From Helicobacteraceae bacterium (GTDB lineage: Bacteria; Campylobacterota; Campylobacteria; Campylobacterales; Sulfurimonadaceae), in contig JAMOSG010000036.1 of NCBI GenBank assembly GCA_027063225.1, forward strand, positions 35,990 through 99,989: 64,000 bases of DNA, written 5' to 3'. The position numbers and the translations under genes were made by a program. Below the pieces are notes generated by a model. That model searched no databases. It saw nothing but the letters and a program-made list of their open reading frames with translations, and was not told where the DNA came from. This document shows, one piece after another, positions 52,739 through 61,829 of this stretch; positions within the stretch are counted from its first letter, which is position 1; each line of letters begins with the position of its first letter.

Positions 52739-54032
52739 TATTCATCTCCGAAAGTAATAAACCCGTATGATACAGAAGTTCATAATAACTTTTCATCTGA
52801 TCATATTTTAATGTAACTTCTAAATTTTTTGCACTATCATATTCAGATTCAACGCCTAAAATATCTGTAATAGTTCTTCCACCTAATTCATATTCATCTA
52901 AATAATCAGTACGTGTTTGTTTTGAAGCTTTTAAGTAACGTTTTACAATTTCATATCTCTTTTGAAGTGTTTTATATTTATCAAATGCTATTTTTAATGA
53001 AGATTGAATATACAACTTTGTATCTCTTAAAGATTCTTGTTCTTTAAGTACTTTATGCTTAGCAGATTCTACTGCTGCATCTGTAGACAAACCTTTAAAT
53101 AAATTATAGTTCACAACAAAAAGTGCATTATATCCTTCATCTGTATCAATTGGATTTGGATTTTCTGGAGTTGAATATCCTACACCACCAACATTTTTAT
53201 TGTTATATGCTTTCAAAATAAGATCAACCGTTGGATAATATCCAGATTTTGATGTTCTAACACTCTCTTGTTGAGCATCAATAATATTTTGCTGCTTTAA
53301 TATTTTTGGATTAGAAACCCATGCTAGTTTAATTAAATCTTCAATCTTTGAAGATGGTAGTTTATGTAAAATTGGATCTTCAAATTTTGAAGGGTCTTGC
53401 AATTTTGGAAGAAGTCTTTGTAGCTGATAAACTGCTGTTTGATAATCTTGTTTAGCCATCAGCTCTAAATTTTTTACATTTTCTAAACGAGCCACTGTTT
53501 GAATATAATTTGAATGTACTTCTAAACCAGCATCAAATCTCTCTTTAATTTTTGCAACATACTCTTTATATGTTTTTGTTGTTGCTTGAGCAATAGAGTA
53601 AAGCTTTGATTGCTTCAACACTTCAATATAGGTTGAAATAGCATCGTATGCAAAATCACTTGCAACAGTTTGTGCATCATTTTTAGAAGACAAAACTAAA
53701 AAATTCTTTCTTTTTACTTCACTCTTTGTAGAAAATCCAGCAAAAAGATTTTCTTTTAAAGTAATCGAGATTTCCTGTCTTGTTAAAGAAGCCTTTTCTC
53801 CATTATTTGCAGGAGTTTTTGTTATCTCTGGACCAATTGCAAAATAAAGATCTATAGAGGGTAAATATCCATTTCCTTTTAATCCTTTAAGCTCTTGCAC
53901 TTGTGTATTAACCACCTCTTTTTTCACTTTTATCTGAGGGTTTGTATATAAAGCATCTTGAATAACTTCATTTAAAGATGTTGCAAGTAAAAAAGATGGC
54001 ATAACAAGCAAAAGTAATCTATTTATTTTCAT
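52722..54032 (-). CDS. TolC-family outer membrane protein
   Basis: Signal peptide, helical repeats, DYLDEYELGGRTITDILGVESEYDSAK. Confidence 0.93.
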   Translation of the reverse strand: MKINRLLLLVMPSFLLATSLNEVIQDALYTNPQIKVKKEVVNTQVQELKGLKGNGYLPSIDLYFAIGPEITKTPANNGEKASLTRQEISITLKENLFAGFSTKSEVKRKNFLVLSSKNDAQTVASDFAYDAISTYIEVLKQSKLYSIAQATTKTYKEYVAKIKERFDAGLEVHSNYIQTVARLENVKNLELMAKQDYQTAVYQLQRLLPKLQDPSKFEDPILHKLPSSKIEDLIKLAWVSNPKILKQQNIIDAQQESVRTSKSGYYPTVDLILKAYNNKNVGGVGYSTPENPNPIDTDEGYNALFVVNYNLFKGLSTDAAVESAKHKVLKEQESLRDTKLYIQSSLKIAFDKYKTLQKRYEIVKRYLKASKQTRTDYLDEYELGGRTITDILGVESEYDSAKNLEVTLKYDQMKSYYELLYHTGLLLSEMNIVVEQ

Positions 54033-54120
54033 CCACTATTTCCTTTATCTTACAAATTATTTGGTATTATACATTCGTAATTATACTATTTCACTTAATA
54101 TATAAGGATTTTCACACTCT

Positions 54121-54840
54121 ATGTTATTTCAATTTTTAAAAAAAGAAACTAAATTACAACATTTTTGTGATCTACATTCACATCTTTTACCTATAGATGA
54201 TGGAGTAAAAGACTTTTCTGAAGCCTTGCTTATTATAAAAGAATTAGAAAATCTTGGCTTTAAAAAACTTATTATAACACCTCATATAAATAATCGTTTT
54301 ACAAATACAAACAAACAAGTTTTAAAAAGTTTCAATCTTTTAGAACAAAAAATAGTAGAAGAAAAATTATCTATTCAATTAGAAGTTGCAGCTGAATATA
54401 ATTATGATGAAGTTTTCTTTGAAGCTATAAAAAATAACTCTCTTCTTAGTTTTTCAAAAGAAAAATATGTTCTTTTTGAATTTCATAAACATCATAAACC
54501 TTTAAACTTAGAACATACTATTTACAACTTACGTAAACTAGATTATCAACCTATTTTAGCACACCCAGAAAGATACCCATTTTATAACACTCTAGATGAA
54601 TATCAAAAACTAAAAGAGATGGGGCTACTCTTTCAAATTAATTTACTTTCTCTTGAAAAATTTTATTCAAAAGAAAGCTACAAAAAAGTTAAATTACTTT
54701 TAGATAATGGCTTGGTAGATTTTCTTGGAAGTGATATACACAATAGTTCAAAATACTTAGAAGTCTTCAAAAAATCCCTTACTAGTAAAAACTACCAAAA
54801 AATATTTCAAACAAATACTATTAAAAATAACTATTTATAA
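54121..54840 (+). CDS. PHP-type protein-tyrosine phosphatase (CpsB/YwqE-like)
   Basis: DLHSHLLPIDDGVKDFSEAL, ITPHIN, PILAHPERYPFY, GSDIHNS. Confidence 0.92.
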   Translation: MLFQFLKKETKLQHFCDLHSHLLPIDDGVKDFSEALLIIKELENLGFKKLIITPHINNRFTNTNKQVLKSFNLLEQKIVEEKLSIQLEVAAEYNYDEVFFEAIKNNSLLSFSKEKYVLFEFHKHHKPLNLEHTIYNLRKLDYQPILAHPERYPFYNTLDEYQKLKEMGLLFQINLLSLEKFYSKESYKKVKLLLDNGLVDFLGSDIHNSSKYLEVFKKSLTSKNYQKIFQTNTIKNNYL

Positions 54841-57173
54841 TAGTGTTGTGCACCATAAGCTTTCCCATAGCCATAACCACCACCATAACCATAATAGCCT
54901 GTTACAATCTTACTACCATTTAAAATCATACCAAATTTATTATCTTTATGTTCATTTACAAGTTTATCAATATCTTCTACAAACTCTTTACGTGTATAAT
55001 CTATACGAGTTACAAACAAAGAAAGATCACAATATTTCATAATAATAACTGCGTCTGTTACTAAACCTGCGGGTGCTGTATCTATGATAATATAATCGTA
55101 TTGTTTCTTAAGAATCTCTAATAATTCCTTGAATTTTTGTGATAACAATAACTCTGAAGGATTTGGAGGTAGTGGACCTGTTGTAATAATATCTAAATTT
55201 TCATATCCAGTTTCTTGTAATATCTCTTCTAAAGTATTATGACCTGAAAGATATGTTGTAATTCCTATATTGTTCACAACATCAAATTCTTTGTGTAATG
55301 AAGATTTACGTAAATCTATATCTAGAACTACCACTTTTTTCTCTGCTGTAGCTAAAATCATTCCCAAGTTAGAAGTTAGAAGTGTTTTACCCTCTCCAGA
55401 AACAGAAGAAGTTACAGAGATAATACGATGTTGCTCATTTCCTGGTAAAAATTGTAAATTTGTTCGTAAATTTCTAAAAGCCTCTTTAAATAAAGATTTG
55501 TCTTTATCTGTTTTCATAAGAGGAATTTCTCCATAAATAGGCATATCTGTTAATTCTTCTAACTCCTCTCTACTTTGAAGAGTTACAATTAAATACTCTC
55601 TAAAAAATGCTAAAGAGATCCCTATAATAAGACCCAAAATAAATCCAACTGTTACAATTAATTTCCTTTTTGGTTTAATTGGTATTTTATTTTCTATTGC
55701 TGTATCTAAAATACGAGCATTTGAAATTGTAGAAGATTTTAAAATCGCTGTTTCAGCCTTTTTCTGGAGTAAAAACTCATAAATTTGTTGGTTTACTTTC
55801 AAAGGTCTTAAAAGTTCTGCCAACTTTTTCTCTTCTGTTGGTAAAGATTGTAAAGATTTATCAAATTTGCGAATCATATTACCAAGATGTAAACTTCTTT
55901 GGTTTAACTGCTCTAAACTATTTGCAATAGAAAGGCGAATAGCTTTTTTTGCTAACTCAATACCAACTTCAACTTTTCTAACTTCTGGATGTTGTGGTGT
56001 AAACTCCATTAAAAGTTTTGCTTTTGTATCTATAAGCCCTCGTAAACTTGTTAACAACAGTGCTATTCTTCCATCTGAAAACTTCATAGAACCTATAGAA
56101 AGTCCACTTAAATCATCATGGGTTTGAATATATTGTTTAATATTATTTAAAATATTTATCTCTGTTTGTAGTTCAAGTTGTTGCGCTTCATACTCCACAA
56201 CTTTTTGTGTTTTTAATGCAACTTTACCTTTTAAATCAACAACAGAGTGTTGAATTTTATAATTCTCCAGATTTTTCTCCGAGTTTCTCAAATTTGCATT
56301 AATAACGTTAAGTTGAGAGTCTATAAAACCTAATGTCAAACCAGCAACAATAGTTTTTTGCTTAATCCCCTCTTCTATATATGTTTTTGTAATAGCATTT
56401 AAAATATCTTTTGCTCTTTTTGAAACATTATCTTGATAAGAAAGTTCAACAACACTTGCCCAATCAGACACAACCTTTACAGAAAGATTTGTAATAAAAT
56501 TGTCATAAAGTTTTGTAACACTTGTAACTTTAAAAGTATAAAGAGGATTTTCAAGTTCATCTTTTTTCTCGACTTTTAATGTAAAATACGGTGTTGTAAT
56601 CTCTTCATTGTAACGATGTATCTGATTGTAACTAAAAAGATCTTCTTCGCTTAAGTGTTTTAAACCAATCTTTGCTAAAACTGCATCAGAACTATAAGGT
56701 GAAATAGGCTTTAAAACTAATCTAAAATGATTTTGTTCTATTGGTTTTAGTTGAAATTTCTTACCAAATAAAAAATCTGTTTTATATAAAACACTAACAG
56801 TAAAAGGGGTGTTTTGATAAAGTTCTGTTTCTTTATGCAATTTGTTTTCTGAAAAATAACGTATTGTTAAATCAAGTGTCTCTAATGCTTTTTGAACAAT
56901 AAATCTTGATTGTAAAACAGCAATTTCATTGTCAATATTAGCACCATTTTTACCCATGGCCATACTTAACATATCGGCTTGTGTACTTCTACTATTTCTT
57001 TCTAAAATTTCTACACTTGTATGTGAACTATAAATATTTGGTTTATAGTAGGCAAAGACTCCACTAAGTAAAGTTGCTATAAGTGTTATAAAAAAGATAG
57101 AAAATTTATATTTTTTAATAACTTTAAAAACATCTTTAAGATCTAATTCTTCACTATTTCTTTCATTTTTCAT
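54831..57173 (-). CDS. Wzc-like polysaccharide co-polymerase / BY-kinase
   Basis: Wzz domain, VTSSVSGEGKTLLTSNLG, VVVLDIDLRKSSLH, Tyr-rich C-terminus GYYGYGGGYGYGKAYGAQHYYK; start moved to MKNERNSEE. Confidence 0.93.
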   Translation of the reverse strand: MKNERNSEELDLKDVFKVIKKYKFSIFFITLIATLLSGVFAYYKPNIYSSHTSVEILERNSRSTQADMLSMAMGKNGANIDNEIAVLQSRFIVQKALETLDLTIRYFSENKLHKETELYQNTPFTVSVLYKTDFLFGKKFQLKPIEQNHFRLVLKPISPYSSDAVLAKIGLKHLSEEDLFSYNQIHRYNEEITTPYFTLKVEKKDELENPLYTFKVTSVTKLYDNFITNLSVKVVSDWASVVELSYQDNVSKRAKDILNAITKTYIEEGIKQKTIVAGLTLGFIDSQLNVINANLRNSEKNLENYKIQHSVVDLKGKVALKTQKVVEYEAQQLELQTEINILNNIKQYIQTHDDLSGLSIGSMKFSDGRIALLLTSLRGLIDTKAKLLMEFTPQHPEVRKVEVGIELAKKAIRLSIANSLEQLNQRSLHLGNMIRKFDKSLQSLPTEEKKLAELLRPLKVNQQIYEFLLQKKAETAILKSSTISNARILDTAIENKIPIKPKRKLIVTVGFILGLIIGISLAFFREYLIVTLQSREELEELTDMPIYGEIPLMKTDKDKSLFKEAFRNLRTNLQFLPGNEQHRIISVTSSVSGEGKTLLTSNLGMILATAEKKVVVLDIDLRKSSLHKEFDVVNNIGITTYLSGHNTLEEILQETGYENLDIITTGPLPPNPSELLLSQKFKELLEILKKQYDYIIIDTAPAGLVTDAVIIMKYCDLSLFVTRIDYTRKEFVEDIDKLVNEHKDNKFGMILNGSKIVTGYYGYGGGYGYGKAYGAQHYYK

Positions 57174-57183
57174 TCTAATCTCA

Positions 57184-57978
57184 TTAATAAATTGGGTCAC
57201 CCTGAATTGTTGTCCATTGAACAAATGGTGCTAAGATACTTGTAATTGTACTGAAAAATGGGGAAACCTCTTTAAAGGCTTTATTAAATCCATCCATCTG
57301 TCTTGCTTGAACATACACAATATCGTTTGGTCTTAAAATTAAACTTGTTTGTTGAATAGCACTTAACTTTGTTAAATCTATAGTTCTAATCTCTGGATTG
57401 CGTAAATCTCCACGAATCACTTTAATATTTGTTCTTTCTGCTAAGGAAGTAAAATAACCAGTTCTTGAAATAACCTCTATGAGGTTCATAGTACCATTGT
57501 AAATGGGAACAACTCCAGGTTTATTAACCTCACCTATAACAATGATACGCTGATTTGTAATTTTGACTGTTACATAAGGATTTTTAATAAACTTTCTATA
57601 CTCTTTCGCTAGTGCTGCTGCTGCTTGATCTTCTGTAAGACCAGCAATCTTTACTGACTGAATAATAGGTAAACGGACTGTACCCTTTTGTGTTACTAAA
57701 AGACCATCACCCTCTTGTAATGTTGTATCTAGTTCAAAAGAATCAGACAAAATTGGTTTCATTAACTGAGAGTTGAGACTATTTTTACTATATACACGAA
57801 TAAGAACACGATCATTTGGAGCAATTTTATTTTCATATTTTAACTCATATTTATACTCTTCATAAGTTAATGTTGAATTGCGTTCTACCCCATCTTTCAT
57901 CTGAAAAAGTCTATCATCTTTTACACTACATGCTGAAAATAGTATAGAAAAGATTACTGTAATAAAAACCATATGCAT
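57184..57978 (-). CDS. Wza-like polysaccharide export lipoprotein
   Basis: Lipobox FSAC, PES domain, SLBB VIGEVNKPGVVPIYNGTMNLIEVISRTGYF. Confidence 0.92.
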   Translation of the reverse strand: MHMVFITVIFSILFSACSVKDDRLFQMKDGVERNSTLTYEEYKYELKYENKIAPNDRVLIRVYSKNSLNSQLMKPILSDSFELDTTLQEGDGLLVTQKGTVRLPIIQSVKIAGLTEDQAAAALAKEYRKFIKNPYVTVKITNQRIIVIGEVNKPGVVPIYNGTMNLIEVISRTGYFTSLAERTNIKVIRGDLRNPEIRTIDLTKLSAIQQTSLILRPNDIVYVQARQMDGFNKAFKEVSPFFSTITSILAPFVQWTTIQGDPIY

Positions 57979-58059
57979 GCTAAATTATTTCCTACTTTCT
58001 TAAAAAAGGTGACGCCATTATAGTTAATTCTAACTAAAAGATGTATAAATAATACGGAG

Positions 58060-59214
58060 TTAGTTATTATCTATTAACTGCTTAACAGTAATATATGCTT
58101 CATCAAGCCTACTATATGTTAAGGTATATATTTTAAGAGTGGCTAGGTATTCTAAATATTTTTTTAGACTTTCAAAATTTTCTCTTTGATGAAGATGATA
58201 CCCTGAGTTTACCAAAAAATTTAAACTTTCCACTAAACTTAATGGTTGCAATTTACACACAACCCCTTCTTGATATTTTGGGAATATCATAAATGCTTCT
58301 TGTGCATATATAGTATGTGTCGCAATATTTTTAGGCGTAATATACTTTACTTTTTGATAATCAAAACGTCTATATACTTTTGCTTCTTTTATCTCTTTTT
58401 CTAATCCCGTAAGAATTTTCCAACTACCCTCTTTTAGTGTTAGAACTAGAGGTAAAGGGTGTATGTTATACTCTGTATCGACAAGTGTTACCTCATCAGA
58501 ATAAAAGTTAAAGTTTTCTTTTTGCATCAAAAAAGCACTTAAAGTACTTTTACCAGAACCAGAAACTGCTGGAAAAATAATGGGTATATTATTGTATGAA
58601 AACATAGCTGCATGAAGAGCAATAAAAAAATTATTGTTTTCATAAATAGTAATACGTACTAAATCTTGCAAATACCCTAAAACAACACTACTTTGAATGT
58701 TTTTATGTACTTGCTTACCATTTATGTAAATACTAAAAAAATCACCCTCTTGCGTAACTTTAAAGATATATTTACATCTACTTTTTTTCTCTAAAACTTT
58801 AAGATGTTGAAATACTATTAACACCTCTTGTTGTATCGAAGAAGGAAGTTCAAAAGAGAAAACAACACCATATAATGAATATAAAACAGGGGTCATACAC
58901 TCCTTTGTTATTTTAGGGATTTCTCGTTCTACATAAACTGTAGTAGCTTTCTCCTTTTTTTCTTTTTTATCCAATAAAGAGGCAATAGTTTCCACCATAT
59001 CTAATGTTGCAGTGTTTTTTGGCAGTTGTAATGCCTCTAAATATCCTTGTATAGATATTGGATCTCTTTTTTCTTCCATATAGAAAAAAAGAACACCATA
59101 TTGAGTACTAAAGCTATATAATGCATAAGTGATTTTTGACCAAACGAAAATAACATCTGCACTCTCTAGCTTAAACACAATAAGATGTTCATGCTTTGTT
59201 GTAAAATACTCCAA
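58060..59214 (-). CDS. HprK-like serine kinase homologue in EPS locus
   Basis: FPAVSGSGKSTLSAFLMQKENFNFYSDEVTLVD (P-loop followed by HprK-type acidic motif). Confidence 0.82.
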   Translation of the reverse strand: MEYFTTKHEHLIVFKLESADVIFVWSKITYALYSFSTQYGVLFFYMEEKRDPISIQGYLEALQLPKNTATLDMVETIASLLDKKEKKEKATTVYVEREIPKITKECMTPVLYSLYGVVFSFELPSSIQQEVLIVFQHLKVLEKKSRCKYIFKVTQEGDFFSIYINGKQVHKNIQSSVVLGYLQDLVRITIYENNNFFIALHAAMFSYNNIPIIFPAVSGSGKSTLSAFLMQKENFNFYSDEVTLVDTEYNIHPLPLVLTLKEGSWKILTGLEKEIKEAKVYRRFDYQKVKYITPKNIATHTIYAQEAFMIFPKYQEGVVCKLQPLSLVESLNFLVNSGYHLHQRENFESLKKYLEYLATLKIYTLTYSRLDEAYITVKQLIDNN

Positions 59215-59229
59215 TAAACTCTTTTTCTC

Positions 59230-59412
59230 CTAATCACTTTCCCATGGTAAACCAGAAGCTGCTGCTTTAGAAGAACCCAATGTCATCATTGCAAAACCAG
59301 CTACAGGTGCTGAAGCTGCATATTTACCAAATTTTTTTATAAACTCACGCTTTTTAGCATCTGCAATCTTTTGTGTTGTCTCTTGCGCTTTTTTATTGTC
59401 TTTCTCTTTCAT
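59230..59412 (-). CDS. 60-aa short peptide with Tat-like leader
   Basis: Strong RBS (AAAGGTGG N6 ATG); KKREFIKKFGKYAASAPVAGFAMMTLGSSKAAASGLPWESD. Confidence 0.8.
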   Translation of the reverse strand: MKEKDNKKAQETTQKIADAKKREFIKKFGKYAASAPVAGFAMMTLGSSKAAASGLPWESD

Positions 59413-59476
59413 AATTTTCCACCTTTGTTTACTTAATATGACTCAATCATAGCATATTTTTTCTTAAAAATATAGA

Positions 59477-60625
59477 TTAGAGATATTTATTTTTCAATTT
59501 ATTTTTTAATATTTCTCTTTTATCCTTATCTAAATACTTAAATAATGTATTTTTTATGTGCTTAAAAAAATAGAATATATATAAATTCTTATTTTGAAAT
59601 CCATACTGTACTTGTAATCCAGATACAGAAAAAACATTAAAAAAATAGATAATAAATGCTCTAAAAGTTCTCAAAAAATTATTATCTAAATTTAAGAAAT
59701 ATTCTACATTTTTTATATATTTTCTGGAGTTTTTAGTTTCTATAATATTTAAAGGTATATAAAAATATTTTTTTTGTAAAAGTAAATATTCATTCCAATA
59801 ATTTTTTATAAAACTATAATTTGATACTTGTTCATAAATTTTTTCTAACTCTATTTTCTCTTTATTTGTATACAATAATTGATTAAAATGTTGTGCGTAT
59901 CTTAAAGCAAAAACTTTATATTGATGGTGAGCATGACTAACTTCAGAATGTAAAAAAGATAAATAAAATTCAGATGTTTCATCTAAAACGTTTGCATTAT
60001 TAATAGTCGCACTTTCTAAGAATGAAATTTTCTGAAAAAAATATTTTGAACTTTTATCATTTAAAAAATATCGATGTATTTCAATAGATGCATAAAAACC
60101 ATCTTTTACTAAAGGGTAATAGTGATGCCAATCTTCTTTTAAATAATAATCATGTTCCACTTCATTATATCCATTCATTTTTAAAATTTTTATTGCTCTA
60201 TCAATTTTTGAAGGTTCAATATAAAGATCTATATCAGCCATAACCCTTTCACCAAGATATTCAAAAACTCCTTCACTTAAAGCAGCAGAACCTTTAAAAA
60301 AAATAGGTGTTATATTTACTTGTGCTAAAATATTTGCAATCTCTTGCATTTGCTCTATTATATTTTGATTTCTTTGTTTGTTTAAATTATATATTTCTAA
60401 TAAATATTCTTTTAATTGTTTATCATCTAACTTATCATAAAGTTTTTTCTTTTTTAAATTTGTATAAACTAAAGGTATTAAATACTCTTTGTTTGCTATC
60501 TCTATAACTTTTTCCCAATCAGTTTTAAAAAAATATTTTTCTACATATTTGTTTTCAAAAGGGGAAATAAGCGATGTAAGAAATAAAAGAATCTCATTTT
60601 TTTGCAAACAACAACCTCTTTTCAC
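59477..60625 (-). CDS. NTP_transf_5-like nucleotidyltransferase family protein
   Basis: PIFFKGSAALSEGVFEYLGERVMADIDLYIEPSKIDRAIKIL signature; true start uncertain. Confidence 0.85.
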   Translation of the reverse strand: MKRGCCLQKNEILLFLTSLISPFENKYVEKYFFKTDWEKVIEIANKEYLIPLVYTNLKKKKLYDKLDDKQLKEYLLEIYNLNKQRNQNIIEQMQEIANILAQVNITPIFFKGSAALSEGVFEYLGERVMADIDLYIEPSKIDRAIKILKMNGYNEVEHDYYLKEDWHHYYPLVKDGFYASIEIHRYFLNDKSSKYFFQKISFLESATINNANVLDETSEFYLSFLHSEVSHAHHQYKVFALRYAQHFNQLLYTNKEKIELEKIYEQVSNYSFIKNYWNEYLLLQKKYFYIPLNIIETKNSRKYIKNVEYFLNLDNNFLRTFRAFIIYFFNVFSVSGLQVQYGFQNKNLYIFYFFKHIKNTLFKYLDKDKREILKNKLKNKYL

Positions 60626-61829
60626 ACTCTAAAAATAAATAAAACATTTGATTTGCCAATATTTTTCTATCGTACTCTACAACAAGTTTTTTACAACCAT
60701 CTTGTAATTGTTTATATAAACTTCTATCATTTTTTATTTTTACTAATTTCTCTAAAAAATCTCTTTCATTTTCAGGTTCAAAACATAGCCCAGCATTGTA
60801 GTTTTCTATAATTTCTTGAGCCTGACCTTCAACTCCCAATAGTGTCGGTTTTAACATTGCAGAAGCTTCAAATATTTTTGAAGGTATAACAGTTTTAAAA
60901 TTATCCTCTTTTTTTAATGGTGCTAAAGAGATATCACAAACAGACAGATACCTTGGAACTTCCTCTTTTGCTATTGGATCCAAAAAAGTCACATTTTTAA
61001 GTTGTAACTTTTTTGCTAACTCTACTATAGTTTGTTTCATAGCACCATCACCAATAAATAAAAAATGAATACTTTCATCTGTAATCTTTGATAAAGAGTT
61101 TACTATAAAATCAAGGCTATGTGCCATTCCATGAGTCCCAATATAACCTACTATAAATTTATCTTCTAAATTTAACTCTTTTAAAAGTTTTGTATCTTTC
61201 TCTCGTGGTTTAAAAAGTTCAATATTTGCTCCATTTGTTACAACCTCAATCTTATCTTTTTCTATTCCACGATTTATAAGATTTGTTTTAAAAGCATCTG
61301 TAACGGCTATAACTTTATTTGCATCTTTATATAAAGCTAATTCAATTTTTTCTAAAATCTCAATAACTTTACCTTGCTTCATTGCCCCAACAGTTTTTAT
61401 AGATTCTGGCCATAAATCGCGTAGTTCAAAGATCCAAGGCTTTCTCTTAACTTTACTAAGCCCCCACCCTGCCCATGTAGTAAAAAATTGTGGTGATGTA
61501 GCTACTATAACATCTGTTTTTTGAAATAATCCTACAACAAAAGCACTTAATGCAAAACTTATATAATCTAATACTCTTTTTATAAATCCACTGTTGGATG
61601 TTATGTAACTCCAAACTCTTATTATTTTTATGCCATCTTTGTATTCAATTTGATAGAGTTTATTTTTATATCCATTATACACTTTTCCATGAGGAAAATT
61701 TGGTACACACGTAAGAATAGTTACTTCTACATTTTTATTTTTTACCCACTCTTTTGCATGCTCATATGTTCTTGTTGCTGGTGCATTTACCTCTGGTGGG
61801 AAGTTATCTGTTATAAAAAGAATTTTCAT
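60594..61829 (-). CDS. Family 4 glycosyltransferase (WbuB-like)
   Basis: FITDNFPPEVNAPATRTYEHAKEWVK, ELRDLWPESI, GYIGTHGMAHSLDF. Confidence 0.93.
   Translation of the reverse strand: MKILFITDNFPPEVNAPATRTYEHAKEWVKNKNVEVTILTCVPNFPHGKVYNGYKNKLYQIEYKDGIKIIRVWSYITSNSGFIKRVLDYISFALSAFVVGLFQKTDVIVATSPQFFTTWAGWGLSKVKRKPWIFELRDLWPESIKTVGAMKQGKVIEILEKIELALYKDANKVIAVTDAFKTNLINRGIEKDKIEVVTNGANIELFKPREKDTKLLKELNLEDKFIVGYIGTHGMAHSLDFIVNSLSKITDESIHFLFIGDGAMKQTIVELAKKLQLKNVTFLDPIAKEEVPRYLSVCDISLAPLKKEDNFKTVIPSKIFEASAMLKPTLLGVEGQAQEIIENYNAGLCFEPENERDFLEKLVKIKNDRSLYKQLQDGCKKLVVEYDRKILANQMFYLFLECEKRLLFAKK

Noticed and set aside
54848-55042. Plus-strand ORF with His-rich N-terminus (MHHKLSHSHNHHHNHNS)
   Set aside because: Antisense shadow of the Tyr/Gly-rich Wzc tail; no RBS or independent support.
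58060-60625. Complete lasso-peptide biosynthetic cluster
   Set aside because: No asparagine-synthetase-like cyclase or transglutaminase-like peptidase nearby; only kinase/nucleotidyltransferase parallels remain.
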